NCBI GenBank assembly: GCA_030737875.1
Contig: CM060909.1
Span: forward strand, 394,267,065 to 394,331,064
Direction: 5' to 3'
Source: Allium sativum
Taxonomy: Eukaryota > Streptophyta > Magnoliopsida > Asparagales > Amaryllidaceae
Length of the DNA: 64,000 nucleotides
Positions 1 to 11,812 of the stretch are shown here, one piece after another. Made by a program: the position numbers and the translations under genes. The stretch's first letter is position 1; each line of letters opens with the position of its first letter. The notes under the pieces were generated by a model. The model saw only the letters and a list, made by a program, of their open reading frames with translations. It was not told the origin of the DNA and did no database searches.

Positions 1-711
1 ATATATATATGAAATATTAGAATATATATATATGAAATATAATAATATATATATGAAGTGTGAATAAAATATATATGATGTGAAAATAATATATATACGA
101 AGTGGAAAAAATATATATGCAATGAGAATAAATATATATATACACACACACACGAGATGTGAAAATAATATATATCGATGTGAATATATATATATATATG
201 CGATGTATAAAATCTATATATGCAATGTGAAAAATATTTATTCACTAAAATATTATTTTTCACATATATATGCGATATATAAAATGGTCGTGTATTGAAA
301 TGATTATTAGAATGTTAAAAATATAATTTTTAACATATACATGCACTGCATAAATTTGTCATGTAATGGAATATTCAATTTTGATTTAAATTTGAAATGG
401 AAGTTGAAATCATTTTTGATACGAATTTAAAACGATTTATAAAATACGTTTTAAATGGAAATCAACGATATATATATATTATATATATTAAATCGCCTGA
501 ATAGAATGCACCGCGCAGTGACCGTTCGCGAATTTCGACCAATAACTTCAACGTAATGTGATATCCGACCATCGGATTCTCCTAAAGCTGGAATCGTTAG
601 GTTCGTATCGAAAAGAGCTTTCCAATGGATAAAAGAGATTTGAAATCTAACGGTTGGATTTGGAATTATGTTCAAACCAAATTTAAAATAGGTCGTTGTA
701 AGTGTAGTGTA
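1..711 (+). repeat. Fragment of a subfamily-B giant LTR
   Basis: Positions 300-711 match the B LTRs at 28620-29040 and 35150-35500 in order and orientation. They include the stem TTAAAAATATAATTTTTAA, the segment around the short AT run at 465-490, and the stretch read as GAAATCTAACGGTTGGATTT. Positions 1-300 are the degenerate B minisatellite (units like GATGTGAAAATAATATAT). The fragment lacks the roughly 650-bp segment that A and C carry after the TTAAAAAT stem, so it is B-type rather than the missing start of element C. Similarity stops near 711, where Athila-like sequence begins. The left end lies outside the window. The open frame on the minus strand here is chance. Confidence 0.8.
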
Positions 712-807
712 ATTAAATTAAAAGGAAAAATAAATAAAACAAACACTCTTTTTTTTAATAATAACAACAAAATTAATACGGAGAATAAAATCAAAATTAA
801 TTAACTT
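712..807 (-). other. 5' untranslated start of Athila/Tat-like interior, truncated
   Basis: On the minus strand this AT-rich stretch directly follows the primer-binding site, so it should be the first bases of the interior of an Athila/Tat-like element. It is cut off at the B-type LTR fragment. No coding potential is visible. Confidence 0.5.
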
Positions 808-825
808 TCCCCGGCAATGGCACCA
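808..825 (-). other. Primer-binding site for tRNA-Asp
   Basis: The plus strand reads TCCCCGGCAATGGCACCA, which matches the 3' end of plant tRNA-Asp at 16 of 18 positions. The complement on the minus strand is therefore the minus-strand primer-binding site. This primer is typical of Athila and Tat lineages. Both mismatches are C-to-T or G-to-A changes at CpG sites, as expected from decay of methylated DNA. Confidence 0.85.
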
Positions 826-2200
826 AAAACTTGTTCGACGACGAATATTCTATGAATTAGAACACCGTCATGAAGTGTAAGAAACCGCAAGCGCACGACG
901 TACAATTGTTAGTACGTGGCGAATACGAGTCGATCCGCAGGGAAAGAAGTAATTTCAATCTTATTCAATCAAATTAAACCAAAATTCGGATTGATTTAAC
1001 TAACAAAAACTAATTAACACCAGAACTAAGTTGAGAGCTAAATATGAAATGAAAGCAATTTAGAGGTAAATCCCCGCTCACATTTATGCAAATTTTCAAA
1101 CGTACGATCTATGATCTCTATTAAGTGAAAGAAATGCAACATTTAAACCACTTATGATTCTCATGAAAGTGAAATCAAAGCAAAAAACTATTTTAAGTAT
1201 GGCTTATGAACAATTAATAAAACTGTAAACCATCAAATTTTATTCTTACTTTCATTTCAAAATCAACAACCACTTAGCAAATATTGATGTAATTTGTGTT
1301 TACATTGAGTAAGCATAGCCTATTTTGTTGTCAACAAACATAGACTATCAAAATCAATTGTATAAACTTACACCAACATCCACTAATATGAAGCACAAAT
1401 TAGAAATCACAAATCATACAAATGTTGAACTTACATAAAGTTAGATAGCATCATTACCTCACAAATCAAAGGGATTAGCTACTCATATGTGTTATGGAAT
1501 CAATATATGTAAGTTTCAACATAAATATGAACAAAACAGAAGAAAGAACTAATTAACAACAATAAAATAGATCCAAATTACTTGAATAAAACTGAGATTA
1601 CATAAGAAAAATGGCTAAGAATCCATTGAAGAAAAATAGAGGTTTTGATTTTAGCCTCCACTTTAAACTAAATAAAATCCAAGATCCTTTTTACATCAAC
1701 ATACATGGGTTATTTATACATGAGTAAAACCCTAATTCACTTTTAGCGTGCTACTAAGAATGCGCTTCAGGAAGTGCGGCCACTAAATAATCATCAAGCT
1801 ATAATTAATCCATCACCAAATTTGCCTGAAGCCTTAAAATCAACTTATTTGTCCATTTGCTTCTAAGTGTAGTAAGTGGAAAGGTAGGTGGGGTCCTCCA
1901 TGATCATGTATGAGAATTATTTCCTCTTCATTCCTTTGTATGCATATAAATCTTTATGAAGCTCTCTTCCAAATGCACCAAATGTCTACAAAAACAATGA
2001 AAAATGTCTAAGTAAAAATTCTCAAATAAATTAAGCACAAATATGACCATTTTTCCTTTGTATGATGATGAATGTATGATATTTTGAAATAAACCAAATT
2101 ATGGTTTAAACGCGATAAAATACCCACATAAGACATTTATTAAAACCAAACAAGGATAAATATGTGAATATAAATGTGCATTTTTACGTACATATAAAAT
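826..2200 (-). repeat. Athila/Tat-like LTR (minus strand)
   Basis: This block lies between a polypurine tract (2201-2212) and a primer-binding site (808-825), both on the minus strand, so it is an LTR of about 1.37 kb. Exact ends are uncertain because TG/CA termini are not clear. It holds a TATA box at 1711-1718. Near its downstream end (minus reading of 880-950) are a stretch reading TCCCTGCGGATCGACTCG and a TTGCGG-like stretch, which commonly precede the tRNA-Asp primer site in this lineage. Interior sequence lies on both sides, so the arrangement is interior-LTR-interior rather than a simple single element. Confidence 0.7.
1711..1718 (-). promoter_or_regulatory. TATA box of the Athila/Tat-like LTR
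   Basis: The minus strand reads TATAAATA, followed about 30 bases downstream by a plausible transcript start. It lies mid-LTR, the expected U3/R position. Confidence 0.55.
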
Positions 2201-2212
2201 ACCCCCACACTT
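2201..2212 (-). other. Polypurine tract of Athila/Tat-like element
   Basis: The minus strand reads AAGTGTGGGGGT, preceded by ATTCGAGGACGAATAAG. This is the characteristic 3' interior end of plant Ty3/gypsy elements, where plus-strand DNA synthesis is primed next to the 3' LTR. Confidence 0.8.
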
Positions 2213-2844
2213 ATCTTCTTATTCGTCCTCGAATAAAGTAAAAAAAATAGGATAAATCCGTTTTTGCAGGGAGCACGATAGCATTGAGCATATGCAACAA
2301 GCCGTTAAACCTCTGGGTGCCCCCAATAGGACGAGTATTGTCTCGTGAGGGTTTTCAGCGGATACTACCCACAAAATCCAAAAGTTAAATGCAAAGAAAA
2401 AAAAGTACAAAATGCAAGATTCGAAAATATTTACAAGATGAATGCAAATTTTCAAAAAATATATATTTAAAAATGGGTAATTTACTTCTAAATAAGATAT
2501 CGAATGAGTTAACACAAATTTGGGTCGTCACTATGAAATTTGAGTCCGTTACTAATCAAAATTTCAAACAAAAGTCATGTTATCACCACATACTCTTTCA
2601 GTTTGGCCAGTTGTTTTGGTAGAAACATAGTGCAAATATGAAATGAATTCTATAATCGAAATCAATAGTCATCAAATGGCATCTCAACTTCCTTTTTGTT
2701 AACAAGTTCGGTCAAATAAGTGAAGAGTGTGCTTGGATTTTAAGTGCTAACTCTCTCTTTTTTACAAAATTTTCACATTATTATTATTTGCAAATAACTT
2801 GTTATACCACCCCTACACTGCATTATGACGTGAGGTTGGGTAAT
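2213..2844 (-). other. 3' noncoding interior of Athila/Tat-like element
   Basis: This interior sequence lies upstream of the polypurine tract in minus-strand reading. I see no recognisable domain. Short open frames at 2219-2515 (minus) and 2389-2622 (plus) look like chance. Its continuation is at 7959, on the far side of solo LTR S1. The bases GTAAT at 2840-2844 are the left copy of the S1 target duplication. Confidence 0.5.
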
Positions 2845-3819
2845 TGTAACAACCTCAATTTTTAGAGTATTTTAATTAATGATTTAATTTAAATTTTTTT
2901 GGTTTATTTATTTTATTTATTTGCATTTTTATGTAAATAATTTTTAATTTGATTATTTAAAACTAACTTTGTCTGTATTTTATAAAATAGGTGAATTTTG
3001 TTTTTGATATGAATACAATTTAATAATTCAAATCAGTATTTGCTATGTTAGAACCTTATTTATGTTAAAGTTTAATTGAGTTATTTATTTGAGTATAAAT
3101 CCATTTTTGGATTTTATTTAATATTTAAAACTCGTATAATTACACAATCCGTTTCAATATTAATGGAATCATATTTATTTATTGTATCCTATTGAGTATT
3201 GTTGATGCAACATTGCCAAATTTATTTGTCAGATTCATTTTGCTTCGATATCACCTATAATTTATTTGATTGGAATATTTTTTTTTGTTAATATATGTTG
3301 CTAAAACCGTTTGTTTATCTTAATTAATAAATTTATATCGTTTCCTTTTATTTATGAACAATGTTTACATCTTTAAAATTCAACGTTCATTTATTACTAT
3401 TATTTCCTTCCTTACACCTTTGTTGATTCCAAAATTAATCCGTTTGTTCCGTTTGAAATGAAAACAAAACTTCCAGTTAAATTTCATATTTCCATTTGTT
3501 TTTTTTTATGACCATTAATTGTGCTTTGCATTGACAGTGCTTTGCAATTTTAAATTTAATTTGTTTCCATCCATTCAAACTTTGTAAACCATTCATGCTG
3601 TTTTAATTATGATCCGGAATTAATGCCTACTTTTTAGGAGTCATTTAATCCCTCAACGCACTACCATGTTTCTATCCCATCATCTTGCCACGTTTATATA
3701 CCATTCTTTCCTCTCAAAAAGAAAATTGCTTCTATCCTCTCTTTTTATACTGATCTGCCATTTCTTCTTTATCCCCACCGCCTTTCTCTTCTACATAAAT
3801 GAAATGACCTTTCTGAAAC

Positions 3820-4175
3820 TCGCGCTAGCTTCTCACCTCACTAGACCACCGCGCCTCCCTCCGATAGCCGCCTCTGACAGATCTCCGTCCACTACAAATG
3901 ACCGTAACCCTTCCTTTAAGCCTCCCCTTTAGATCCCAAGCCCAGCGCCTCTGACCTTGCCTCCGCCTTCTCCTAGACCGGAGTGCCACCACCCGACCAA
4001 AATAAACCCATGCCCAATACGCCAGTTGCACAGCCTGCTGCCACCCCTATGCTACAGCTCCTAGCCCAAAAAAGCCGAAGTTCACAAAGTACTCCTCTCT
4101 GCCTGAACCAGACCAACCGATGCTGACTCCTCCGCCCTCCCTGAAGCCCATCGAACCCAAGACTTCCCCCTTATC
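3820..4175 (+). other. GC-rich leader of S1
   Basis: A sharply GC- and C-rich patch in otherwise AT-rich DNA lies just downstream of the probable TATA box. The same patch in the same place is seen in A, B, C, E and F. Open frames at 3666-3932 (plus) and 3825-4031 (minus) cross it but match nothing I recognise. Confidence 0.6.
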
Positions 4176-4239
4176 TTTTACTAAATGTATATAAATACTT
4201 ATTTATTTTGGTTGTTGTGTTAGACTTTAAAGTTACCTA

Positions 4240-5460
4240 TTTCCTTTGGTTTTGTCATGCGGATGTGTGTGGTGTGAGCTTGCGTGCGTTGGTTTATTGT
4301 TTATGTGTTGTTTTGTGTATTAGGCGTGAGTTCATGTTTTTAAATATTTTGGGTATGTATTAATTTTTGGGTATGATATTTTGTTTTGGAGTGATTGACT
4401 ATGTGTGTTAAGTGTGTGTTTTATAATATGTATTTATACATGTAATTGTGTTTGTGTATGTTGTGTGTGTAATGCCAGTTCCATTCGTGTGTATATATTG
4501 GTTTTGTGGTGTCTTGGGTGATGTTGTATGTGTATTTTAAATTTTATAATATATATAATAATTTTGTGTGTGTGTTGATTTATGTATATATTGGATTTTG
4601 AAACAGTAGTGCGTGTGTGTTGCTTTTTAAATAAATAAATATTTTTTTCAGTGGGTGTGTATATATATATATATATATGAATATATATTTTTGTTTGAAT
4701 TTTTATTTTATTATTAATATGTATGTATATATATTTTAAAAGATTGTCTATATATATAATATATGGTTTGCGAAGGTATATATATTTAATTGATTTTGTG
4801 TATTATTTTGTGTGTGCGGCGTAGTGTATTGTGTATGTGCATTCCTGTTTGTGTGCATGTGTGGGTTCTGTGTAGTGTTTTTATTTTTCTAGTGTGTGGT
4901 GCGTGAGTCATACTGTATGCATGTAGTTATTGTAGTGAGCGTGTATTTTATAATACTGTGTGTAACTGCATTTGTATTTGTGTGTATTTAATAAAATTTA
5001 TATTTTATAACAATAAATGTATTGTTTTGAGTCTATTTGTTTTGAAGGAAAATTTATATGTATGTATATATGTTATATATAATCTATAATATACAAGCTT
5101 TGGGAGTGTTTTCATGCGTGTGAAATGGTGTGGGTACAACATTGTGTGTGCGTATATTTGTTTTAAGTTTGTTTTGAACATTTATTTGTTTAAAAAAAAT
5201 GTGTACGTATATTTCTTTAAATGTTTATATATGCATACAATGGTTTTTATGTATTTTGCGTGTGGGTTTGCATTGTATATTTATTTTATATATAAAGTTT
5301 TTGGTGTGTTACACAATATATAAATTTATAAAATTATAAAATATCTTGGTATGTATTGAACTTGAACTATATATATATATATGTTATGGTTTTACCATCC
5401 GTGTATGTATATATATAAATATATATATAATATTTGTAAAAGCAAATGTTGTGTTTATAT
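4240..5460 (+). repeat. TG/TA-rich low-complexity tract in S1
   Basis: There are long runs of TGTGTG, TATATA and mixed TGTATA units, for example a TA run near 4660-4678. It occupies the slot that hairpin minisatellites hold in A, C and E. The open frame at 5114-5323 is compositional. Confidence 0.75.
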
Positions 5461-7958
5461 TTTAAGTCGGTTTGGTGTTGAGCTTAAAGACCGTTCTGAA
5501 ACCCAATAGCCTTACCGATCCTTTGAGACATTCCCTATCCTCCTCTTATGAAAAAAATATAATGACTAAGCATCGAGCTGAAATTATTCTGGATCGTGCA
5601 TGGAAGTCGTCGTTTCAATTCTGCATAAATTCATCTATTGTCTTTAATCTGCGCCACGAAAGGTGAGTTTATCTCACACCTGACTCACATCATTTCATAG
5701 ATGTTAGATCAACTAAATGAACTGTTATGAAATGTATAGGATTGTCAGTAGAGATTGTTTGTTTAAATTATACACTTTCATATGTGACATGATATTCATA
5801 TGACATGTATGTACACTGATTATATATGACTATGATGTGATTGATGATATGTGATGGTTTGTTATGTTGTAGATACCCATAGTTTAGGAAAAATCACTAA
5901 GGGTTGAAATGATACATACCCGAATGGACATTAGATTAGGGAAAAATCGTTATGGGTTGAAATGATAGACCTGAACGATTTTACTGAATTTGGGATTGCG
6001 GGTTGAAATGATAAACCTGTAGAAATTTTATAAATTATGGGTTGAAATGATAAATATCCGTATCACTTGACCATAGGGTAGAAAACTATATATGGACACC
6101 ATTGGTTATGTTTTCGAACTAAAATGATTTGGAAAGTCTGATTGTAATAATATTAATTTAAGATTTTATATTTTATATTTATATTTTAAAGATTTATACT
6201 TAAATTTTGTAAATTATATGTTTTAAAATGATTTTATAAGTAAAAATGTATTTAAATGCTTATTTAACATTTTACTTATAACTTAATTATTTTAAACTAT
6301 ATAATTTAATCATATATATATTTTTAACTTTAAATTAATATATTTTAATAAATTATTCTTTTTAAACCTATTTCTAAATTAATTTAAAGCTATATATGTT
6401 ATAAAGCTATTTTCTATATAAGTTTATAACTAATAAATAATATTTTCAAAGCTTATTTTATATATATTTTATAAACTTTAATAATAAACTCAAAAGGTGG
6501 ATAAGTTTTGATTTTGTGATTTAAAAGCGAGGTTTAAAGAATTAAATTTATATAACGATACTTGATTCAATGAATTTGAATTTTAATCAACTAAATGCGA
6601 ATTTTGAATTGACATAAATATTGAACTGTATAGGAAATGTACGTGAACTACGTAGTTAATTGGAATTTGAATTTATAATTGATATGAATATATGAATTCG
6701 ATTATAAATTGACTGAATATGAATTGAAATAATTTTATACATGGAATTGATTCATAAACTTTTTGGTTTGAATTAAAGAAATTTCTTAAATCAATTTATT
6801 TCAAGATATGGTTTTATTAAAATGGCCACGGTGTGAAAAATGTAAACGTTTGGTTGTTAAAGAGACCGGGATCGGATATTGTCATACTCTCTGCCAATAC
6901 CGAAAACCACTTTAACAATGTGTACGCGGTGGAGTTCCAGAATGAAGTAGGATGGTTTGGTGGCGATTACTGGATTGAAGAAAGAGAACGTTGATGGATA
7001 GCCTTGACCTTCGGGTCATAATTAAAATGACTAAAACAGGTGCTATACCGTGATTAAGTGAGGTCGCACCTCCATCGGACACACTTCTTCGAACTATATC
7101 TATTACTTTGTGATTTGATTGGTGGCCACCCTTGATTATGGGAGTGTTGTTCGAGGTGGGCGGTAGTTGCGGCTATGCGTTACCACCGGTCCGGGCGTGC
7201 ATCGGTAGAATCCTACCGTGGGTATTCCTCGTGTGCCTTGTCATATTATCCTGATCGAGCCCCCTACGATTTTGATTTAGCGTTGTCGTATCACGGCGCA
7301 TCCCTATCCGTCGACGTACTGGTGTGTTATATGCAAACTGTACGATAACGATATAAACGGTGTAAGGGTAATAATGGTAATCCCGCTTACACTATTTTCA
7401 ATAGTATATTTAAGCATAGACACTATTATAATAGCGTATTATATTATATGATATTAGTTTAACGGATCCTTAGAGGATGGTGATCCCAAACATCCTTTAA
7501 GTTACTGATGCATTTCATTGAATATTTCATTTAAGTTGATTTACTTCCATGAGAATGTTAGTCCTGATCCGAGTTGTTTTATTTTGCATTATTGCTCGGG
7601 TCAGATCGAGTATTGCGGTGTCGATATTTCACCTCTTGAAGCTGGAGACTATTGAAGATATCACTCCACCTGTTGATTCTGGCTATTTCTCCTTTGTATT
7701 AGAAATTCTTGTACTTAGACTTCCGCTGTATTAAATTTTGTAACTCTGATATTATGTATAAATTTTGATTTCTATTTAGTAGCTTCATGAACTACTATTG
7801 TATAATTTATTTATTCCGCTGCAAGATATTCTGTTTTTCTGTGTCTGTGATTCTGCTATTTATTCTATTTACCTCAGAAGCTAATAACATTCTGTCATTC
7901 GAACGGTTTGAGTTGGTTTAATTACCAGCTTGAAGTGGACGAAAGACGGTATGTTACA

Positions 7959-8600
7959 GTAATCCTAAGGTGCCCAACTTATAAAATGAGAACAAGGTAT
8001 ACTGATGCTGACTTTATCAACAAGATGTCGGAAAGAGCTTGGCAGGTTTGCATACCAATGCTAGATGTACTAGCAATGTTGGATGCCCTTGGATTATTAT
8101 ATATATGTATATATATACTTTTCTTTCTTTTTTTAACGTAAGAGAGAGAGAGAGAGTTAAGCGAGAATATCTTATCATAACTTAGCTTAAAAGATCTAAA
8201 ATGTTATCGCAAGTAGTCTAAATCAACGATTCATTTAATCGGATTACAATTCAGAAAACATTTCATACTCATCACCTACGAATCTTTTTATATACCAGTT
8301 ACACCAAATTTGCTCATAATTCAAGCTTTCCTTTCGTTATCTGTTAAGAGAAGTAAATCTCCAAACATTTTAATCGAATGACCAAAATTGTATGCTAACT
8401 TCATTATGTCTTATATAAAAGTAAAAAGAAATGCGAAACTCTTTTTTTGGAAAGAGAAAGGAAAATTCTATGCAAAACCAAAATAAATATGAAACTCCCT
8501 CCCCATTTGATTTGGACTGTGTCCCCACAGTCAACCCAAATGGAAAGAAAATGAAAATTTTGAAAATATGATTTATTTTTACAAGAGAAAAGAAAAAAAT
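7959..8600 (-). other. Athila/Tat-like interior beyond S1, including a (GA)n run
   Basis: This is the continuation of the host element after the S1 insertion, starting with the right GTAAT copy. A (GA)9 run lies at 8141-8158. No domain is recognised in either strand. Confidence 0.45.
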
Positions 8601-9037
8601 TATATACAGTATATCAGAAAATATATTGACAAGAAGTAAATGAAAAAGTCTTCTAGAGACTGATTCATTTGTCTCTTCAAGTATGAGAGACACAGCTTAA
8701 GCATAAAAAACCAAATCATAAAGGATGGTATGTTGCATTTCAGATTTGGAAAAACAAATTTTGTTTTTTGAGTTGCTAATTTTAAAATATTAAGCTTACA
8801 ATTGATCCTAAAATCGAATTGAATATCTGCAGCAACTAAAGAGAGGTCATTGAGCCGAGGTTCAGTAAAAGTTTTAAAAACAAATTTTGATTTGTTCAGA
8901 TGATGTATAAATTGAGAGATGTGTGCATCATTCTCACCCCCACAGTTGTTTTGAGAAATATTGTTCAGTTTTGCTTTGACATCTGAAATTTTGTTAACAA
9001 AAGGTGCATTCGTAAACCTAAAGTTAAAACCAAACAA
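8600..9037 (-). pseudogene. Unrecognised 145-codon open frame in Athila/Tat-like remnant
   Basis: A 145-codon open frame is unusually long for DNA this AT-rich. The predicted protein starts MFGFNFRFTNAPFVNKISD and has segments such as EPRLNDLSLVAADIQFDF and KLATQKTKFVFP before a hydrophobic tail. I do not recognise the family. It sits downstream of the gag-like stretch in minus reading, so it is probably decayed retroelement coding sequence rather than a cellular gene. The hydrophobic C-terminal third may be out of the original frame. Confidence 0.35.
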
Positions 9038-9190
9038 ATGAATTTTCAGTAAATTTCAAAATTTTGTATTCTCAAAAAAAGTGTTATTTCAAAAAGAGTT
9101 CATATACTGTAGAAATTTATCATTGAAAAACAAGTGATCACAGTGAGGTTCAGTTGAAAGGATTAAGTAGCAAGGAGTCTCAACATTTTT

Positions 9191-10207
9191 TTAAAAGTTG
9201 TCATTGTGCTCAAGATCACATTCAGTTGTTTCTTTGTTTTCAACCTCAAGAATTTCAAAGTTTTCAGATGTTTCATTTTCAGTTTTAGACCCAACAACAT
9301 CATCTACAATCAGTTTAAGAAGTTCTCGCTCATCAACGTCGTCCTCACTTAAACAGTTGTTAACAACTTCCTCATTTTTGTCATGTCGACAATCTAAAGT
9401 TGCTAAATTTTCAAAATTTGAAAATCCGAGAGAGGAAGATCAAATTGAAGATTGACGTCTTTGTTTTCAAGAGAATTTAAAATCAAATCAAACACAGAGC
9501 TTACAACAACTTCATTAAGATTTTCATCAATTTCAAGAGTTGTTTGTTGAAGATCGTCGATTTTGGTAAAAGATGGATTATCATTCGAATCGTCATACAT
9601 TCGGTTTTGATTATTTTGTTTTTCATGAAAATTCAAGTTGTCTTGAAACAACAAATTCATGTGATTATCGTGAATTTCGTTCATTTTCTCAAAAAAAATC
9701 AAAGTTTTAGTTATTAACTTGAGAAATTTCAATTTGATATTATTGAGAACAAGAATCGTTAATTGCACTATCATTGAAATTATTCCCATTGCCAAAATCA
9801 TTTGTAAAGTGATTCACGTTTCCATTTTGAATTTGAAATTCATTTTGGAGTTCGAAATTGAATTGATAAGGGTTATAATCAAAATCATTTGAATTTGGAA
9901 GTGAATTCAAATTTTGATTATTTTGAAAACTTTGACTTGAATTGTTGCCCAAGTATGAATTACACCATTAACTTATTCTTTGATTTTGTTGTGTGCACAT
10001 TTCAAGTAAAGATTCGACATTTGTTTCAAGATTTAAAGGTTGTTCGTGATTTTGAAAATTTTGTTACGTAAAATTAGGATTATTTGAAAATTTTGAAAAG
10101 TTGGTGGAGGAAAATCCAAATTGTTCGTACAATAGTTGTTATTAAAATATCCATATGAATTTGGTGTAAAACTATATGGATTATATTGATTTCACAACTA
10201 TTGCAAA
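9191..10207 (-). pseudogene. Decayed Asn-rich gag-like region of Athila/Tat-like element
   Basis: Three overlapping minus-strand frames read as one broken coding region. The first (about 9740-10200) is Asn/Gln-rich, with NDFDYNPYQFNFELQNEF and, just upstream in another frame, FTPNSYGYFNNNY. The second (9403-9801) has FEKMNEIHDNHMNLLFQ and acidic stretches. The third (stop at 9191, open to about 9430) is strongly acidic, with SEDDVDERELLKLIVDDVV. An Asn-rich tail, a short coiled-coil-like stretch and an acidic linker fit the C-terminal gag and linker of Athila/Tat elements. That assignment rests on composition and context, not on a diagnostic motif. Element A cuts the region at 10207; a 28-bp remnant lies beyond it at 23710. 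The Ser-rich frame at 9198-9455 (plus) is a shadow. Confidence 0.4.
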
Positions 10208-10730
10208 TGTAAGCACCCGTAACTTCCCCGTGAAGGAAAGAGTGGATACTTTGAGGACAAGACAAAATAGAACGCAGACGGAAGAACATTTCATTGTATA
10301 TTACAACAATTCCATCAGAATACAAGAATATACAGAGTATGAATAAATATACATTCGACAAATATCAGAGATTTAAATTACATTTAAATACATCGCAGCG
10401 GAAAATAATACAAAACACAACTAGAAGTAATACACGGATACAGAGTATTCCGAGCATCGTTCCAGCTGTAAATCAGGATCCTGTGAATATAAATCTGTAA
10501 AACCAAAACTACTAGCTGCCCGTGTAGAAAATAGGGGCACCCAGAGTTTAGGTTAAAACAATAAACTCCAGGTTAGTCATGGGACTGTTGTGAGAACTAA
10601 AACAGTTATTTAAAACTTTACTTTAAAAGAGAGTAATTCAAGGGACCACGCCGTATAACACGGAACGGGTTTCCTCCCAAGTATACTAGTGCATATAACA
10701 AAACAGCGCAATGCTTTTTGGAAAAATGAA

Positions 10731-10802
10731 GCTATTATAAGACCCAGGTCCCATCACACAATGCAACGCAAGCTGGAGGATAGGGTTTTCCCTTATAATA
10801 GC
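10731..10802 (-). other. Conserved 11-bp stem-loop near LTR end (element A)
   Basis: The arms GCTATTATAAG (10731-10741) and CTTATAATAGC (10792-10802) are perfectly complementary around a 50-base loop. The same structure is at 18008-18079, 25831-25902, 44713-44784 (one mismatch) and 52573-52642. Confidence 0.8.
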
Positions 10803-11770
10803 CAAACATGCTTGGTATGTTTAAAACAAATCATTTGATACTATAAGTGTATAGTGTCAAAACAATTTCAATCATAAATATCAATCATAGGCGGCATGGG
10901 TACCATATATCATGTCGCCTAACTAGTTCTACAATTAAAACGGCAATATCACGTATTGGAAATTGGATTTCCGTCATGAGTCGAGGCAAGGGGCAAGCTC
11001 TTCTCCATTCGAGACACTCTAGCAAATGTCTCAGGACCCCACTTTGATCCTTGGAATCGGCTGGGCCGGTCCTCTCTTAATTCTGAGGATTGGCAATTCC
11101 TGAACACACATTTCCCGGTCCTTACGGACCTATATCCGAGGCGCCTCGTATTCAACAACCACACAGGTGAAAAGTATATAAATGTCAGGGTTGGTAGGTC
11201 ACTGACACCACCCTAGCTAGAAAGAAACGTCGTGCTCTCCCAGCGGTCCATCTCCCGTTTTTGAATCATACCGAGGTGTGAGGCTCGCGAATTCACGTTA
11301 TACACAAAGCTACGCCACACAGGCCGTGCTTTGATCATCAACCATAAGACTTTGCTTTTCAACAGAAGCCCTGATTAATTGCCACTTACGCGTGCCACAC
11401 TGGCAATTCACTCCATGCGACTGATGTCCATCGAGATACAACCTCTGAGCTCGTACGTCTCAGAGAAGGGTGTTAAGCAAGAGAATAAATTCTCCGCCGC
11501 CAAACAGATGTATATTTAATAAAGATCAATCGACACAGAATAAAATCCAATGTCAGACACACAATCCATTTACATGTTCGTCTTGGGTCTGAATGAAACC
11601 GGAGGCACTTTCCTCGCATATCCATCCATCTCCAAGTACGTCTAGACGATCACCAACTGTTTCCCTCATCTTGTATGTACAGCCCAATCGAGATCATCTG
11701 TAATCACCTCAAATGATGTGAAGCTTCCGGTCTTCAACCACCGTCTTCTTCTTCGACATCTCGACGAATC

Positions 11771-11812
11771 GGTTATTCAGAATGGGTTTAAACCCGGCCT
11801 TTCTGAATAACC
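11771..11812 (-). other. Conserved 12-bp stem-loop (element A)
   Basis: The arms GGTTATTCAGAA and TTCTGAATAACC pair perfectly; the loop contains the palindrome GGGTTTAAACCC. Homologues are at 19052-19093, 24791-24838, 43636-43673 and 53634-53669. Confidence 0.8.

Larger units (their letters stand above)
2845..7958 (+). mobile_element. Solo LTR S1, 5.1 kb, exact 5-bp target duplication
   Basis: It begins TGTAACAACCTCAATTT and ends GGTATGTTACA. GTAAT immediately flanks it on both sides (2840-2844 and 7959-7963), which shows a complete LTR left after recombination between two LTRs. Layout: AT-rich U3; TATATA near 3695; a GC- and CT-rich leader at about 3820-4175; a TG/TA low-complexity tract at about 4240-5460; the palindrome GTGAGTTTATCTCAC at 5663-5677; four copies of GGGTTGAAATGATA at 5901-6052; then U5-like sequence ending with a TTCGAACGGT segment also seen near the end of B LTRs. 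It is a distant relative of the A/B/C/E family. No coding region is credible. Confidence 0.9.
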
